From: Flammeovirgaceae bacterium UBA5585 | Lineage (GTDB): Bacteria > Bacteroidota > Bacteroidia > Cytophagales > Cyclobacteriaceae | Assembly: GCA_002425185.1 (NCBI GenBank) | Contig: DILT01000008.1 | Coordinates: 1-64,000, forward strand | Length of the DNA stretch: 64,000 nucleotides | Direction: 5' to 3' | The notes under the pieces: model-generated | Told to the model about the DNA's origin: nothing | Databases searched by the model: none | What the model saw: only the letters and a program-made list of their open reading frames with translations | Part shown: in pieces, positions 35,351 to 44,132 of the stretch | Position numbering within the stretch: the stretch's first letter is position 1 | Layout: each line of letters starts with the position of its first letter | Made by a program: the position numbers and the translations under genes

Positions 35351-35638
35351 TTATACGTTGCTATAAAAATCAATTATTTCTCCTTCAGCCAATGTTACAA
35401 TGGCCTTCTTATAATTAGGCTTACGACCTGTAAGAACTCCAGCTTTCGTATAACGGGATTTCTGCTTACCCATCATGCGCATGGTGTTAACATGCTCAAC
35501 CGTTACGCCATACTGCTTTTCAACAGCCTTCTTGATCTCCACCTTATTCGCTTCAATATCTACAATGAAGCCGTATTTGCCCTTTTCATTCAAGGCAGAT
35601 ACTTTTTCTGTAACCAGGGGCTTCTTTAATACGCTCAT
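35351..35638 (-). CDS. rplW: Large subunit protein uL23
   Basis: 95 residues: VLKKPLVTEKVSALNEKGKYG and VEIKKAVEKQYGVTVEHVNT. Docking site for trigger factor and SRP at the tunnel exit. It overlaps rplD by 4 bases. Confidence 0.96.
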   Translation of the reverse strand: MSVLKKPLVTEKVSALNEKGKYGFIVDIEANKVEIKKAVEKQYGVTVEHVNTMRMMGKQKSRYTKAGVLTGRKPNYKKAIVTLAEGEIIDFYSNV

Positions 35639-36270
35639 GATTCTTTATTTAATAGGTTCTCAACCTTGCTTACTGAGCTCTCTACAAAAATCACATTGTC
35701 AGCATTCATCACATCATAGGTGTTGATCTGATCAGCCGTAGTGATTTTAGCACGCTTTAAATTTCTGCCAGACAACACAACATTCTTGTTACTTTCGGGA
35801 AGCACCAGTAGAGTCTTCTTGTCGGCTAGTGAAAGGGCATTTAATAAATTGATGTATTGCTTGGTCTTAGGGGCTTCGAAACTGAAATCTTCTAAAACTG
35901 CAATGGCATTATCTTTTGCTTTATAGGTAAGCGCAGATTTACGCGCGAGGTCTTTTACTTTCTTATTAAGCTTAAACGAGTAGTCGCGGGGCTGAGGACC
36001 AAATACTCGTCCACCACCTTTAAACTGAGGGTTTTTAATGTTACCCGCACGCGCTCCACCAGTACCTTTTTGCTTTTTGATTTTTTTGCTGGATCCGGCA
36101 ATCTCGTTACGTTGCTTGGATTTGTGTGTGCCCTGCCGCTGGTTGGCGAGGAAACTCTTCACATCCAGGTAGATAGCGTGATCGTTGGGCTCAATGGCAA
36201 ACACCGCATCAGAAAGATTAACTTTCTTTCCGGTCTGCTCTCCACTATATTTTAAAATGCTAACTTCCAT
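35635..36270 (-). CDS. rplD: Large subunit protein uL4
   Basis: 211 residues, with the extended tunnel loop KKIKKQKGTGGARAGNIKNP and GGGRVFGPQPRDYSFKLNKK. In Escherichia coli uL4 is the autoregulator of the S10 operon; here it is the second gene. It shares 1 base with rplC and 4 with rplW. Confidence 0.96.
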   Translation of the reverse strand: MEVSILKYSGEQTGKKVNLSDAVFAIEPNDHAIYLDVKSFLANQRQGTHKSKQRNEIAGSSKKIKKQKGTGGARAGNIKNPQFKGGGRVFGPQPRDYSFKLNKKVKDLARKSALTYKAKDNAIAVLEDFSFEAPKTKQYINLLNALSLADKKTLLVLPESNKNVVLSGRNLKRAKITTADQINTYDVMNADNVIFVESSVSKVENLLNKES

Positions 36271-36902
36271 TACTTCTGCAGAATTATAGTTGAGTTCTTA
36301 GCTCCGGGAACAGAGCCGCTGACAACAATCAGATTTTGATCGGCCATGATTTTAACAACCTGAAGGTTAGTAACCTTCACACGGTCGTTACCCATGCGGC
36401 CTGCCAAACGCTTACCCTTCGGTACGCGTGATGCAAATGATGCGTTACCCATAGAACCGGGTGCACGCAAACGGTTATGCTGACCGTGGGTTGCTTCACC
36501 CACACCGCTAAAGCCGTGACGTTTTACAACGCCCTGAAAACCTTTTCCTTTTGAGGTGCCTACAGCATCCAAGAAGTCGCCTTCTTTGAAAACATCCTGA
36601 ACACGTACCTCTTTGCCGAGTTCGATTAGCCCGTCATACTCCTTTCGGAAGTCGCGAAACTCGATGATATCTCTTTTGGGAGTGGTGTTGGCCTTTTTAA
36701 CATGGCCGATGTGAGCACGGGTAGAATTCTTCTCTTTCTTCTCACCAAAAGAAAGCTGAACTGCACGGTAGCCGTCAGTTTCTACATTTTTTACTTGTGT
36801 GACTACGCAGGGACCTGCTTCGATAACCGTACAAGCGATATTCTCGCCTTCTGGTCCGTAAACACTGGTCATTCCTACTTTTCGTCCTATAATTCCAGGC
36901 AT
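36270..36902 (-). CDS. rplC: Large subunit protein uL3
   Basis: 210 residues: MPGIIGRKVGMTSVYGPEG, GTSKGKGFQGVVKRHGFSG, THGQHNRLRAPGSMGNAS and the GRMGNDRVKVTNLQVV end. First gene of this operon: rpsJ, which normally precedes it, is absent from the 200 bases upstream, and the promoter lies directly in front. Confidence 0.97.
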   Translation of the reverse strand: MPGIIGRKVGMTSVYGPEGENIACTVIEAGPCVVTQVKNVETDGYRAVQLSFGEKKEKNSTRAHIGHVKKANTTPKRDIIEFRDFRKEYDGLIELGKEVRVQDVFKEGDFLDAVGTSKGKGFQGVVKRHGFSGVGEATHGQHNRLRAPGSMGNASFASRVPKGKRLAGRMGNDRVKVTNLQVVKIMADQNLIVVSGSVPGAKNSTIILQK

Positions 36903-36933
36903 GGTTGAAACCTTTTTATGCTGTTTTTCAGGA

Positions 36934-36956
36934 TTTTGCGCCTTCTTGACGCAAAA
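36934..36956 (-). promoter_or_regulatory. Leader hairpin of the S10-type operon
   Basis: TTTTGCG (36934-36940) and CGCAAAA (36950-36956) are exact complements around a 9-base loop, in the leader of about 55 bases between the promoter and rplC. A candidate site for ribosomal-protein feedback; regulation is inferred only from position. Confidence 0.5.
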
Positions 36957-36963
36957 AGGACTG

Positions 36964-36994
36964 CAAAGATAGGAGATAAAGGATAGTTAACAAA
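36964..36994 (-). promoter_or_regulatory. Head promoter of the ribosomal operon
   Basis: Minus strand: TTTG (36994-36991), 19 bases, TATCTTTG (36971-36964), the exact Bacteroidota consensus. rplC starts about 60 bases further on. Confidence 0.8.
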
Positions 36995-37100
36995 TGCGGT
37001 ATTTAAAATTTTTGGGATGCCGGGATTGCCACCCCATCTTTACCAATCCGGAATCAAAAAAGCCGGTTTTTAAGTATCATTGCCGGACCTGACTTAGTCA

Positions 37101-38117
37101 ATGAAAAAAATTATCTCCCTAAAACCATGGTTGATTTTATCAGTGCTACTCGTTCTGTTATTCCTGATTAACGTCTCCTTGGGAAGTGTCCAAATACCTT
37201 TAATGGACACGGTATCAATACTTTTTGGAGGAATCCCTGAAAATCCGGTGTGGAAGGATATTCTTATTGACTTCAGGCTCACAAAGGCCCTGACCTGTGT
37301 ATTTGCCGGTGGCGCATTGGCTTTGGGCGGCCTGCTAATGCAAACCCTTTTCCGAAACCCGCTGGCCGGACCGGATGTGCTGGGACTAAGTTCAGGCGCC
37401 AGCCTGGCTGTTGCTATTTTAGTAATGGCCGCAACTTTTATGCCCCCTTTACTACACGGGCCATTCTCGATAGCCATTGCTGCGTCCCTGGGATCGGCTT
37501 TAATTTTTATAGTCGTACTGGTTGTTGCGAACCGTATTAAGGACAATACTTCCCTTCTTCTTATCGGTTTAATGATTGGTGCGGCTACCTCATCCCTGGT
37601 TAGTGTTTTGCAGTTTACCAGCCGATCAGAAGATCAGCATTACTTTCTGGTATGGACGTTTGGCAGCATGGGCGGGTTAAACTGGCAGGAAATTTATTTA
37701 CTTGGGGTGGTCTTTCTGTTTGGAATGACCCTGTCTCTGCTTCTTTCAAAAGCGTTAAATGCCTGGTTGCTGGGCGACAACTATGCGCAGGCCCTGGGTA
37801 TTAGAATCCAGCGGGCAAGAACACTCATTATAATATGTACCAGTGTGCTGGCTGGTTCTGTTACGGCTTTCTGTGGTCCGATAGCCTTTGTTGGTTTGGC
37901 GGTGCCCCATCTGGCGCGATTGGTTATCAATACCACCAATCACAAAATATTGGTGCCCGGAACTGTGTTAACAGGAGCCGCTGTGATGTTGCTTTGCGAT
38001 ACCGTTGCACAACTTCCGGGAAGTTCGCTGGTGCTTCCCATTAATGCTATCACCTCCCTTATCGGTGCACCGGTAGTTATATGGGTAATTGTGCGGAGTA
38101 AAAAGGTACGGGTATGA
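37101..38117 (+). CDS. FecCD-type ABC transporter permease
   Basis: A membrane permease for iron-siderophore, heme or cobalamin uptake, 338 residues with about 9-10 helices. Family marks: the GGALALGGLLMQTLFRNPLAGPDVLG segment, the GSMGGLNWQE loop and the late GPIAFVGLAVPHLAR segment that meets the ATPase. The start gives MKKIISLKPW, then a first helix. It ends in an ATGA overlap with the ATPase gene. No binding-protein or TonB receptor gene is adjacent. Confidence 0.92.
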   Translation: MKKIISLKPWLILSVLLVLLFLINVSLGSVQIPLMDTVSILFGGIPENPVWKDILIDFRLTKALTCVFAGGALALGGLLMQTLFRNPLAGPDVLGLSSGASLAVAILVMAATFMPPLLHGPFSIAIAASLGSALIFIVVLVVANRIKDNTSLLLIGLMIGAATSSLVSVLQFTSRSEDQHYFLVWTFGSMGGLNWQEIYLLGVVFLFGMTLSLLLSKALNAWLLGDNYAQALGIRIQRARTLIIICTSVLAGSVTAFCGPIAFVGLAVPHLARLVINTTNHKILVPGTVLTGAAVMLLCDTVAQLPGSSLVLPINAITSLIGAPVVIWVIVRSKKVRV

Positions 38118-39103
38118 AGCCGTTGGACGTTCAGCTACCGCTTGAACTTTTACGTACCGATAGCCTCGCGATCGGATACAAAACTGGTGGTGCACAAAAC
38201 AGTCTACTGGAAAACCTTAACCTGGTGGTGCGGCAGGGAGAACTGGTCTGCTTTATGGGCCCCAATGGAATCGGTAAGTCTACTTTAATCCGAACGTTGG
38301 CCGGACTTCAACCTCCCCTCAGTGGTCGGGTGGTAACGCCTCAACAAGACTTAAAACCAGAACTTTCTAAACGCATTTCACTTGTGCTTACCGATCGCAT
38401 CACGGCCGTGAACATGACTGTTCAGGAATTGGTTACCTATGGCCGATATCCTTATCTCGATTGGAATTTAAAGCTCACCGCTGAGGATAACAACATCATT
38501 CAAAAAGCCATAGCACAAACGCGCATTGAAAATCTTGCACAAAAAAAACTTTACGAACTAAGCGATGGACAAATGCAAATGGCTATGATCGCTCGTGCGC
38601 TTGCGCAGGACACACCGCTATTGCTTTTGGATGAACCCACGGCCCATCTTGACCAGAACAACCGTGTAGAAATCATGAACCTGCTGCGTAACCTCGCACA
38701 TCATTCAGATAAGGGAATTTTAGTAGCAACGCATGAGTTAGACCTGGCACTTCAAACCGCTGATACAATCTGGCTTACCGGAAAAAATAAAAACATGCTC
38801 ACGGGCATTCCGGAAGACCTGGTGCTAAACGGATCGTTTGATGACATTTTTCAGTTTAAAGGATTCGATCTGAAAACCGGTAAAGTATTTCATGAAGCGT
38901 GGCGCGGAATTTCCATTACCCTGATTGGTGAAGGTTATGAATATCTGTGGACGAAGAATGCGTTGGAGCGAAATGGATTTTCAATAGACATGAAGGCAAA
39001 TTTTGTGGTACAGGTTTCGCATGATGGAAATCAATTAATCTGGGAATTTCAAGGTCAGGTATATCACTCACTGCAACAATTGCTGGTTGCCTTATCATCC
39101 TAA
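38114..39103 (+). CDS. ABC transporter ATPase with extra C-terminal domain
   Basis: A 329-residue ATP-binding subunit paired with the permease before it by a 4-base overlap. Walker A GPNGIGKST at 49-57, signature LSDGQ at 149-153, Walker B LLLLDEP about 169-175, switch H207. FecE/BtuD-type ATPases normally end near residue 255. Here about 75-80 further residues follow (from about 251), with strand-helix pattern and no motif known to me. The substrate may be a metal chelate or cobalamin. Confidence 0.92.
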   Translation: MKPLDVQLPLELLRTDSLAIGYKTGGAQNSLLENLNLVVRQGELVCFMGPNGIGKSTLIRTLAGLQPPLSGRVVTPQQDLKPELSKRISLVLTDRITAVNMTVQELVTYGRYPYLDWNLKLTAEDNNIIQKAIAQTRIENLAQKKLYELSDGQMQMAMIARALAQDTPLLLLDEPTAHLDQNNRVEIMNLLRNLAHHSDKGILVATHELDLALQTADTIWLTGKNKNMLTGIPEDLVLNGSFDDIFQFKGFDLKTGKVFHEAWRGISITLIGEGYEYLWTKNALERNGFSIDMKANFVVQVSHDGNQLIWEFQGQVYHSLQQLLVALSS

Positions 39104-39197
39104 ATTCATTTTTTCAATCGTTTGCAAAAACCGCTTCCAAAAACTTTGAACTGAATCGCGTTTGATTTGTTAGCTTCGCATCCTTTAATCTAACGCT

Positions 39198-40847
39198 ATG
39201 TTTGACCTGACCAGCCTGTTCCCGTACAAATTCAATAAGCAATATTCCAAGCCCGTGGCCTACTTCTCTATGGAGTTTGCCATCGACCAGCCACTGAAAA
39301 TTTATTCTGGCGGACTTGGTTTTTTAGCTGGTTCGCATATGCGAAGTGCTTACGAGTTAAAGCAAAATATGATCGGTATTGGCATTCTTTGGAAGAAAGG
39401 CTACTACGATCAGGAACGCAATGAAGACCAGAGTATGCGTGTTGGATTTCGAAATAAGGAATACTCTTTCTTAACCGATACCGGAATTCTTTTTCCAATA
39501 ACTATACACGATGCACGTGTGTATGTGAAGGCATACCTTTTGAAACCAACCGTTTTCAAAAGCGCTCCGCTTTTTCTATTGAGTACGGATATTGAAGAAA
39601 ATGATCACCTGGCCAGAACGATCAGTCACAGGCTTTATGATCCGAACGAAGCAACCCGCATTTCACAATCTATTTTATTAGGTGCAGGTGGTGCGAAATT
39701 ACTGGAGGTTTTAGGTCGTGAAACTGAAATCTACCACATGAATGAGGGGCACGCTTTACCGCTTTGCTTTTACCTGCTTGACAAATTCAAAAGCCTGGAA
39801 GAAGTGCGTAAGCGTGTGGTGTTTACCACGCATACACCTGAGAAGGCAGGCAATGAAGAGCATAACATTACCCTGCTGGAAAAAATGAGTTTCTTCAACG
39901 GGTTAACGATGAAGCAAGTTGAGGAGTATGTTTATCCTGAAAACGGAACCTTAAACTATACGCTTACAGCATTACGAATTGCCAAAAAGGCAAATGGCGT
40001 TTCGCAGTTGCATGGAGAAGTAGCCCGTGACATGTGGAAGGACTACAAGGGTATATGCACCATTGATGCCATTACCAACGCCCAAAACAAAACCTACTGG
40101 CACGACTACATGCTTGACAAAGCACTGGAGAAAGATGATGATGCGAAGCTGGTGAGCCGTAAAAAAATGCTCAAGAAAAAATTATTTCGTGTGGTGGCTA
40201 ACCAAACCGGAAAATTATTTGATGAAAACGTGCTGACTATTGTATGGGCCAGGCGATTTGCCGGATATAAGCGCGCCAACCTGCTGCTTCGAGATTTCGA
40301 GAGGTTTACCAAAATTGTTTCGAATAAAGAGTACCCTGTTCAGATCATCTGGGCTGGCAAACCTTATCCGGAAGATTTTGAAAGCATCAATATCTTTAAT
40401 GAAATTCATTGGAAGATTCAGGGTTTTAAAAACTGCACCATTTTAACAGGTTACGAGCTTTGGCTTTCCGGTCATTTGAAAAGAGGTTCGGATGTATGGC
40501 TGAACAACCCACGATTGTACCACGAGGCATCGGGTACTTCGGGTATGACAGCCGCCATGAACGGCTCCATCAATTGCTCCATACCTGACGGATGGGTACC
40601 TGAATTCGCCAAGCATGGTAAGAATGCCTTCATTATTGAACCCGCGGCCGATGATCTTTCTGTGAGCGACAAAGACAAGGAAGAAGCAAATCGTCTTTAC
40701 GAGTTACTGGAAAACGAAGTGATTCCCTTATACTATAAAAATCCTTCGAAGTGGATTAAAATGATGAAGGCGGGAATGAAAGACGTAGTGCCGTTCTTTG
40801 ACTCTGCCCGCATGGCTGATGAATACTACGAGAAGCTTTATAAATAG
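39198..40847 (+). CDS. Alpha-glucan phosphorylase homologue, PLP lysine replaced
   Basis: A short-form glycogen/maltodextrin phosphorylase (GlgP, about 550 residues; this one 549). Family parts seen: YFSMEFAI and YSGGLGFLAG near the N-terminus, NEGHA, FTTHTP, ARRFAGYKRA and the EASGTSGM loop. Phosphorylases bind pyridoxal phosphate on a lysine in the motif GTxxMK; here that position is T451 (codon ACA at 40548-40550, GTSGMTAAMNG). Either this clade uses no PLP-lysine and does another reaction, or the protein is inactive or regulatory. Not a truncation: length and the other motifs are normal. Confidence 0.85.
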   Translation: MFDLTSLFPYKFNKQYSKPVAYFSMEFAIDQPLKIYSGGLGFLAGSHMRSAYELKQNMIGIGILWKKGYYDQERNEDQSMRVGFRNKEYSFLTDTGILFPITIHDARVYVKAYLLKPTVFKSAPLFLLSTDIEENDHLARTISHRLYDPNEATRISQSILLGAGGAKLLEVLGRETEIYHMNEGHALPLCFYLLDKFKSLEEVRKRVVFTTHTPEKAGNEEHNITLLEKMSFFNGLTMKQVEEYVYPENGTLNYTLTALRIAKKANGVSQLHGEVARDMWKDYKGICTIDAITNAQNKTYWHDYMLDKALEKDDDAKLVSRKKMLKKKLFRVVANQTGKLFDENVLTIVWARRFAGYKRANLLLRDFERFTKIVSNKEYPVQIIWAGKPYPEDFESINIFNEIHWKIQGFKNCTILTGYELWLSGHLKRGSDVWLNNPRLYHEASGTSGMTAAMNGSINCSIPDGWVPEFAKHGKNAFIIEPAADDLSVSDKDKEEANRLYELLENEVIPLYYKNPSKWIKMMKAGMKDVVPFFDSARMADEYYEKLYK

Positions 40848-40854
40848 TGACTTG

Positions 40855-41002
40855 AGCCCATCTCAAAAATACTCAGGTCATTGAGAACGAAGTGAAGCAA
40901 TTCCGATTTCTTAAAGCAAGATAAGGGGATTGCTTCGGTCGTTCCCTGCCGGCAGGCAGGCTCCCTTGCAATCACGTAACAGTTTATTTTTGAGATGGCT
41001 TC
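40855..41002. repeat. Nested palindromic element, copy 1
   Basis: Outer arms: CCATCTCAAAAATA (40858-40871) and its exact complement (40985-40998). Inside: a GTCATTGAGAACGAAGTGAA-type arm (from 40877) facing a degenerate partner ending TTGCAATCAC (to 40975). The right inner arm is interrupted by CCTGCCGGCAGGCAGG (40945-40960), itself palindromic. It starts 8 bases after the phosphorylase stop, between convergent genes. Confidence 0.85.
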
Positions 41003-41073
41003 TAACCTGTTTTCAGTGGCAAAGTCTAAACTCACTAAAACAACAAGGTACTAACATTCGATTCATCAGTTGC

Positions 41074-41592
41074 TTACTTCTTCTCCTCCTTCTTTTCTTT
41101 ATAAAAATTGAGTGACACGGAGTTTACGCAGTATCGCTTTCCGGTAATGGTGGGGCCGTCATCAAACACATGGCCTAAGTGAGATCCACAGTTGGCGCAC
41201 ATTATCTCGGTACGAACCCAGCCATGTGCGCGATCAACTTCATACTTTATTTTTCCACCTGCCATGGCCTGGTCAAAACTTGGCCAGCCGCAGTCGGAAT
41301 CAAATTTCATATCCGAGGTAAATAGTTCAGCATCACAAGCCGCACAGGTGTAAACTCCCTTATCGTTGGTTTTATAGTATTTACCGGTAAAGGGGCGCTC
41401 GGTTCCTTTTTGGCGAAGCACCTGATATTGCTCGGGGGTAAGGGTCTTCCTCCACTCCTCCTCGGTTTTAAAAACTTTCTGCTCGGCTACTACCGGCTTT
41501 TCCTTTTCAATAATCTTTGATTTCATGTCTTGTCCGAAATTCATACACGCGTAAAATAAAAATGAGGTTAATAATATGATACTCTTATTCAT
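41074..41592 (-). CDS. msrB: Peptide-methionine (R)-S-oxide reductase, exported
   Basis: Repairs methionine-R-sulfoxide in proteins; about 172 residues from the ATG at 41592. The leader MNKSIILLTSFLFYAC is hydrophobic and ends in a lipobox-like YAC, so it is probably an envelope lipoprotein. Zinc cysteines CAAC and CANC, the GSHLGHVFDDGP loop and catalytic Cys in RYCVNSVSL are present. It is last in a four-gene minus-strand series with YceI, DM13 and beta-barrel genes; the gap to YceI is 55 bases. Confidence 0.92.
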   Translation of the reverse strand: MNKSIILLTSFLFYACMNFGQDMKSKIIEKEKPVVAEQKVFKTEEEWRKTLTPEQYQVLRQKGTERPFTGKYYKTNDKGVYTCAACDAELFTSDMKFDSDCGWPSFDQAMAGGKIKYEVDRAHGWVRTEIMCANCGSHLGHVFDDGPTITGKRYCVNSVSLNFYKEKKEEKK

Positions 41593-41647
41593 AATCTGCC
41601 TGATGTTACTACAATTTAACATTTATAGTCTGATAAAGTTCATAGCA

Positions 41648-42199
41648 CTATGGCGCTTGTTGACTGGCCACAACATTTACAATGGCGGTTACCTCATCAC
41701 TTAGGCTTAACGACCTGCCACCCACCCCAAAATCAATTCTGTTAAGTTTAAATTCACTTGAAAAATGCAGCTGATTATCGTGCAGTAGTTTTACCCGAAG
41801 GGGGATAGTTACAGATTTTGTTACTCCCTTTATGGATAGTCTACCCTGCAGGATCCATAAATCTTCTTCATCACCTGCATTTACAGTTTCTGAAATGAAC
41901 CTGATTACAGGATGTTTTTGGGCGTAAAAATAATCCTCCTTTAGCAAGTGTTTATCACGTAAAGCTATTCCGGTGCTAATAGTTTTTACCGGTATGGAAA
42001 CTTCAAAACTCGAATTTGTACTATGATGTGGATCAAACCTGGCCTTACCTGTTATGTTGCTAAAATCTCCCCGAACGTTCAAGCCAAAATTCCGAATCGA
42101 AAAAGAAACATTGCCCGGGGTATCTTCTACAACATAGGTGTGCTGGGCGTTGAGCGTTGGGTTTACCAGTACCCAGAAAATTATAATTAACCGGAACAT
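41648..42199 (-). CDS. YceI family periplasmic protein
   Basis: A lipocalin-like YceI protein of 183 residues with a signal peptide (cut after LNAQ). Typical features: the VSFSIRNFGLNVRGDFSNITG strand pair, RDKHLLKEDYFYAQKHPVIRF and a late F-x-V-G-G-R-S stretch. The family binds isoprenoid lipids in the periplasm, and its role varies. It follows the DM13 gene by 1 base. Confidence 0.88.
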   Translation of the reverse strand: MFRLIIIFWVLVNPTLNAQHTYVVEDTPGNVSFSIRNFGLNVRGDFSNITGKARFDPHHSTNSSFEVSIPVKTISTGIALRDKHLLKEDYFYAQKHPVIRFISETVNAGDEEDLWILQGRLSIKGVTKSVTIPLRVKLLHDNQLHFSSEFKLNRIDFGVGGRSLSLSDEVTAIVNVVASQQAP

Positions 42200-42200
42200 T

Positions 42201-42620
42201 TCAATTCAACAGAGCTCTTCCAAACTGCACGGAAAACTTCTGACACCAGATATGAACATGCGAAAACTCATAGATGTCTACCCCTGCCGGAACAGTATAT
42301 ACTTGCTTTCCCATGGTGGACTTCAAAAGACCGAGGCTTACAAAAGAAGTTGCCGACTCATTCCTGCTCAGATAAACTCTAAGATCAGGGCCATTTTGTG
42401 ATTGATAGGGGTCAAGCAATAAATAATACTTCCCTCCTTTTTCAAGCAGGGAAGTATTTCCCGAAACGGAATGACCGCCTATACCAGCTAAAACTCCTTC
42501 TTTCACAAGTACAGCCCCCGCTATATCAAAAACTTCATTTCCGATTTGCCCAGGCGTATTCTCCTCAACTTCGCAAGAGAAAAGAGCCATCACCATTAAG
42601 AAGATCAAATTTGTTTTCAT
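42201..42620 (-). CDS. DM13-domain lipoprotein
   Basis: 139 residues with lipobox ALFSC (Cys16). The remainder is one DM13 domain: GGHSVSGNTSL, LLLDPYQSQNGPDLRVYLS and the YEFSHVHIWCQKFSVQFG end with the conserved Trp-Cys. DM13 is proposed to be a cytochrome- or redox-linked extracellular domain. It lies next to YceI and MsrB genes, which suggests a shared oxidation-related envelope job. Confidence 0.85.
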   Translation of the reverse strand: MKTNLIFLMVMALFSCEVEENTPGQIGNEVFDIAGAVLVKEGVLAGIGGHSVSGNTSLLEKGGKYYLLLDPYQSQNGPDLRVYLSRNESATSFVSLGLLKSTMGKQVYTVPAGVDIYEFSHVHIWCQKFSVQFGRALLN

Positions 42621-42631
42621 TTTAGAATATG

Positions 42632-43327
42632 TTAAAATCTTTTACTGGCACCCACAGCCAACATCAATGATTTATTTCTGAATCGGTCATTAGGCCCAGG
42701 AAATTGCTGAACTGCTGTACTGGTGGTGTATTCGGTGAAATGAAACTGTGCTGCAGCTTTTAGTGCCCACCGCTTAGTAAGAAAATAACGCACATAAAAC
42801 TCAGAGTTAAGACTTCCCTTGTCGTTATCACTGGTTAATAGAATATTAAGGGAAGTAGGTTTTGCGCGGCTCGCTGAGCCCTCCGGAAAATTGAGGTAAG
42901 TTCCCTCCTTATCTGCGCCAAAAGAAAATCCAATGGCATCAATATTAAACCCCATATGAAGCCGGTTACTCCATGCATACCGCAGGTTGATCAGCAGGTT
43001 TAATGAATTTACTTGGGGTGACTTTATTAAAAAAGTATCGATGTTCGCTTCAATGTCTGGTTTGAAAATCACAAATAGTCCGGAGGAGCCGGAGGTAAGC
43101 TTTGCTGGCGCTGTACGATAATATTGATTCCTGCCGAAGTAAGAAGTAAAACGGCCACCCAAACCGACCATAAATTTCTTTTTACTGCCAAGCTCCCAAT
43201 CGTAACCGTATAAAACACTTAACGTGCCCTGTGAATTACCAACAGCAAGGGTTGCATCGCCATACTGCAGTTGTGCCCACGCACTACTGGAACACAACAA
43301 TACGAAAAGGAATATTGTCTTTTTCAT
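42632..43327 (-). CDS. Predicted outer-membrane beta-barrel protein
   Basis: 231 residues with a signal peptide (cut after SAWAQ) and repeated amphipathic strands. It ends SLMLAVGASKRF, with the final Phe of outer-membrane barrels. No named family. First of the four-gene series, 11 bases ahead of the DM13 gene. Confidence 0.72.
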   Translation of the reverse strand: MKKTIFLFVLLCSSSAWAQLQYGDATLAVGNSQGTLSVLYGYDWELGSKKKFMVGLGGRFTSYFGRNQYYRTAPAKLTSGSSGLFVIFKPDIEANIDTFLIKSPQVNSLNLLINLRYAWSNRLHMGFNIDAIGFSFGADKEGTYLNFPEGSASRAKPTSLNILLTSDNDKGSLNSEFYVRYFLTKRWALKAAAQFHFTEYTTSTAVQQFPGPNDRFRNKSLMLAVGASKRF

Positions 43328-43403
43328 AAGCCTTTAACAGTAAAGCTAATGGCAGAGTTGCTTCGACAATGTCATACACCTGACAACAAGATGAATCTGT
43401 AAA

Positions 43404-44084
43404 TTATTTCAAGTTTGCAAGATCGCGGATAAGAATCTTTCTGCGATCGAAATAAATCAGGTTCTGTTCTTTAAGCTCATTCAAAATAGTGGTTACTGTC
43501 TGGCGTGATGTTCCGGTAAGGGCTGCAATATCCTTATGGGTAAGCTTAGTGGGGATCATGGTTTCATACCCAACTTTTTTTCCTTTCCACGAAGCTGAAT
43601 CTTTTAAAAACTCAACAATGCGCGTTCGGGCATCTTTAAATACCAGCAATTCAAGTTTGCGCTCCAGGCGCATCAGGCGAAGCCCAACAAGTTTCAACAA
43701 CCGAAAGCTTAATTCCTTATCATCCTTCATCAGGGCTTTCAATGCTTCAATGCTCAGCGGACAAATAGAGGTATTGTTATCCATCACCTGTGCAAAATCT
43801 CTGCGCTTATCCTCTCCTGCCAGGGCAAGTTCTCCAAAAATTTCACCTTTTGTTAAGATGGAACTCACTACCTCCTTGCCATCGTCCAGGTAATGACCAA
43901 TTTTTACCCGCCCCTCAGCTACCATATAGATATGATCAGCCTCATCATTGGGAAAATAAATAAACTGATCTTTTTTAAACTGCCTGAACTCATGCTTCTT
44001 GTCCAGTTCTTTGGTTTTGTGCGGACAAAGAACATTATACAGGTTTACACTTTCGAAATACCACAAGGATGCGGTGCTTGACAT
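43404..44084 (-). CDS. Crp/Fnr family transcription regulator
   Basis: 226 residues. A cyclic-nucleotide-binding-like fold (about 30-140, with GEIFGELALAGE) is joined by a long helix to a Crp-type winged helix (LTHKDIAALTGTSRQTVTTILNEL). No cysteine cluster for an iron-sulfur sensor, so the effector is unknown. It is transcribed apart from the MOSC gene and 76 bases before the first gene of the envelope series, which makes that series a candidate target. Confidence 0.9.
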   Translation of the reverse strand: MSSTASLWYFESVNLYNVLCPHKTKELDKKHEFRQFKKDQFIYFPNDEADHIYMVAEGRVKIGHYLDDGKEVVSSILTKGEIFGELALAGEDKRRDFAQVMDNNTSICPLSIEALKALMKDDKELSFRLLKLVGLRLMRLERKLELLVFKDARTRIVEFLKDSASWKGKKVGYETMIPTKLTHKDIAALTGTSRQTVTTILNELKEQNLIYFDRRKILIRDLANLK

Positions 44085-44132
44085 GGTGACGGGTATTTTT
44101 GATAATTTAACAAAAAAATAGATAGAACGTTC

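Noticed and set aside
36903..37100. Search for rpsJ or another small gene upstream of rplC
   Set aside because: No frame encodes uS10 or any recognisable product; only a promoter and hairpin are present.
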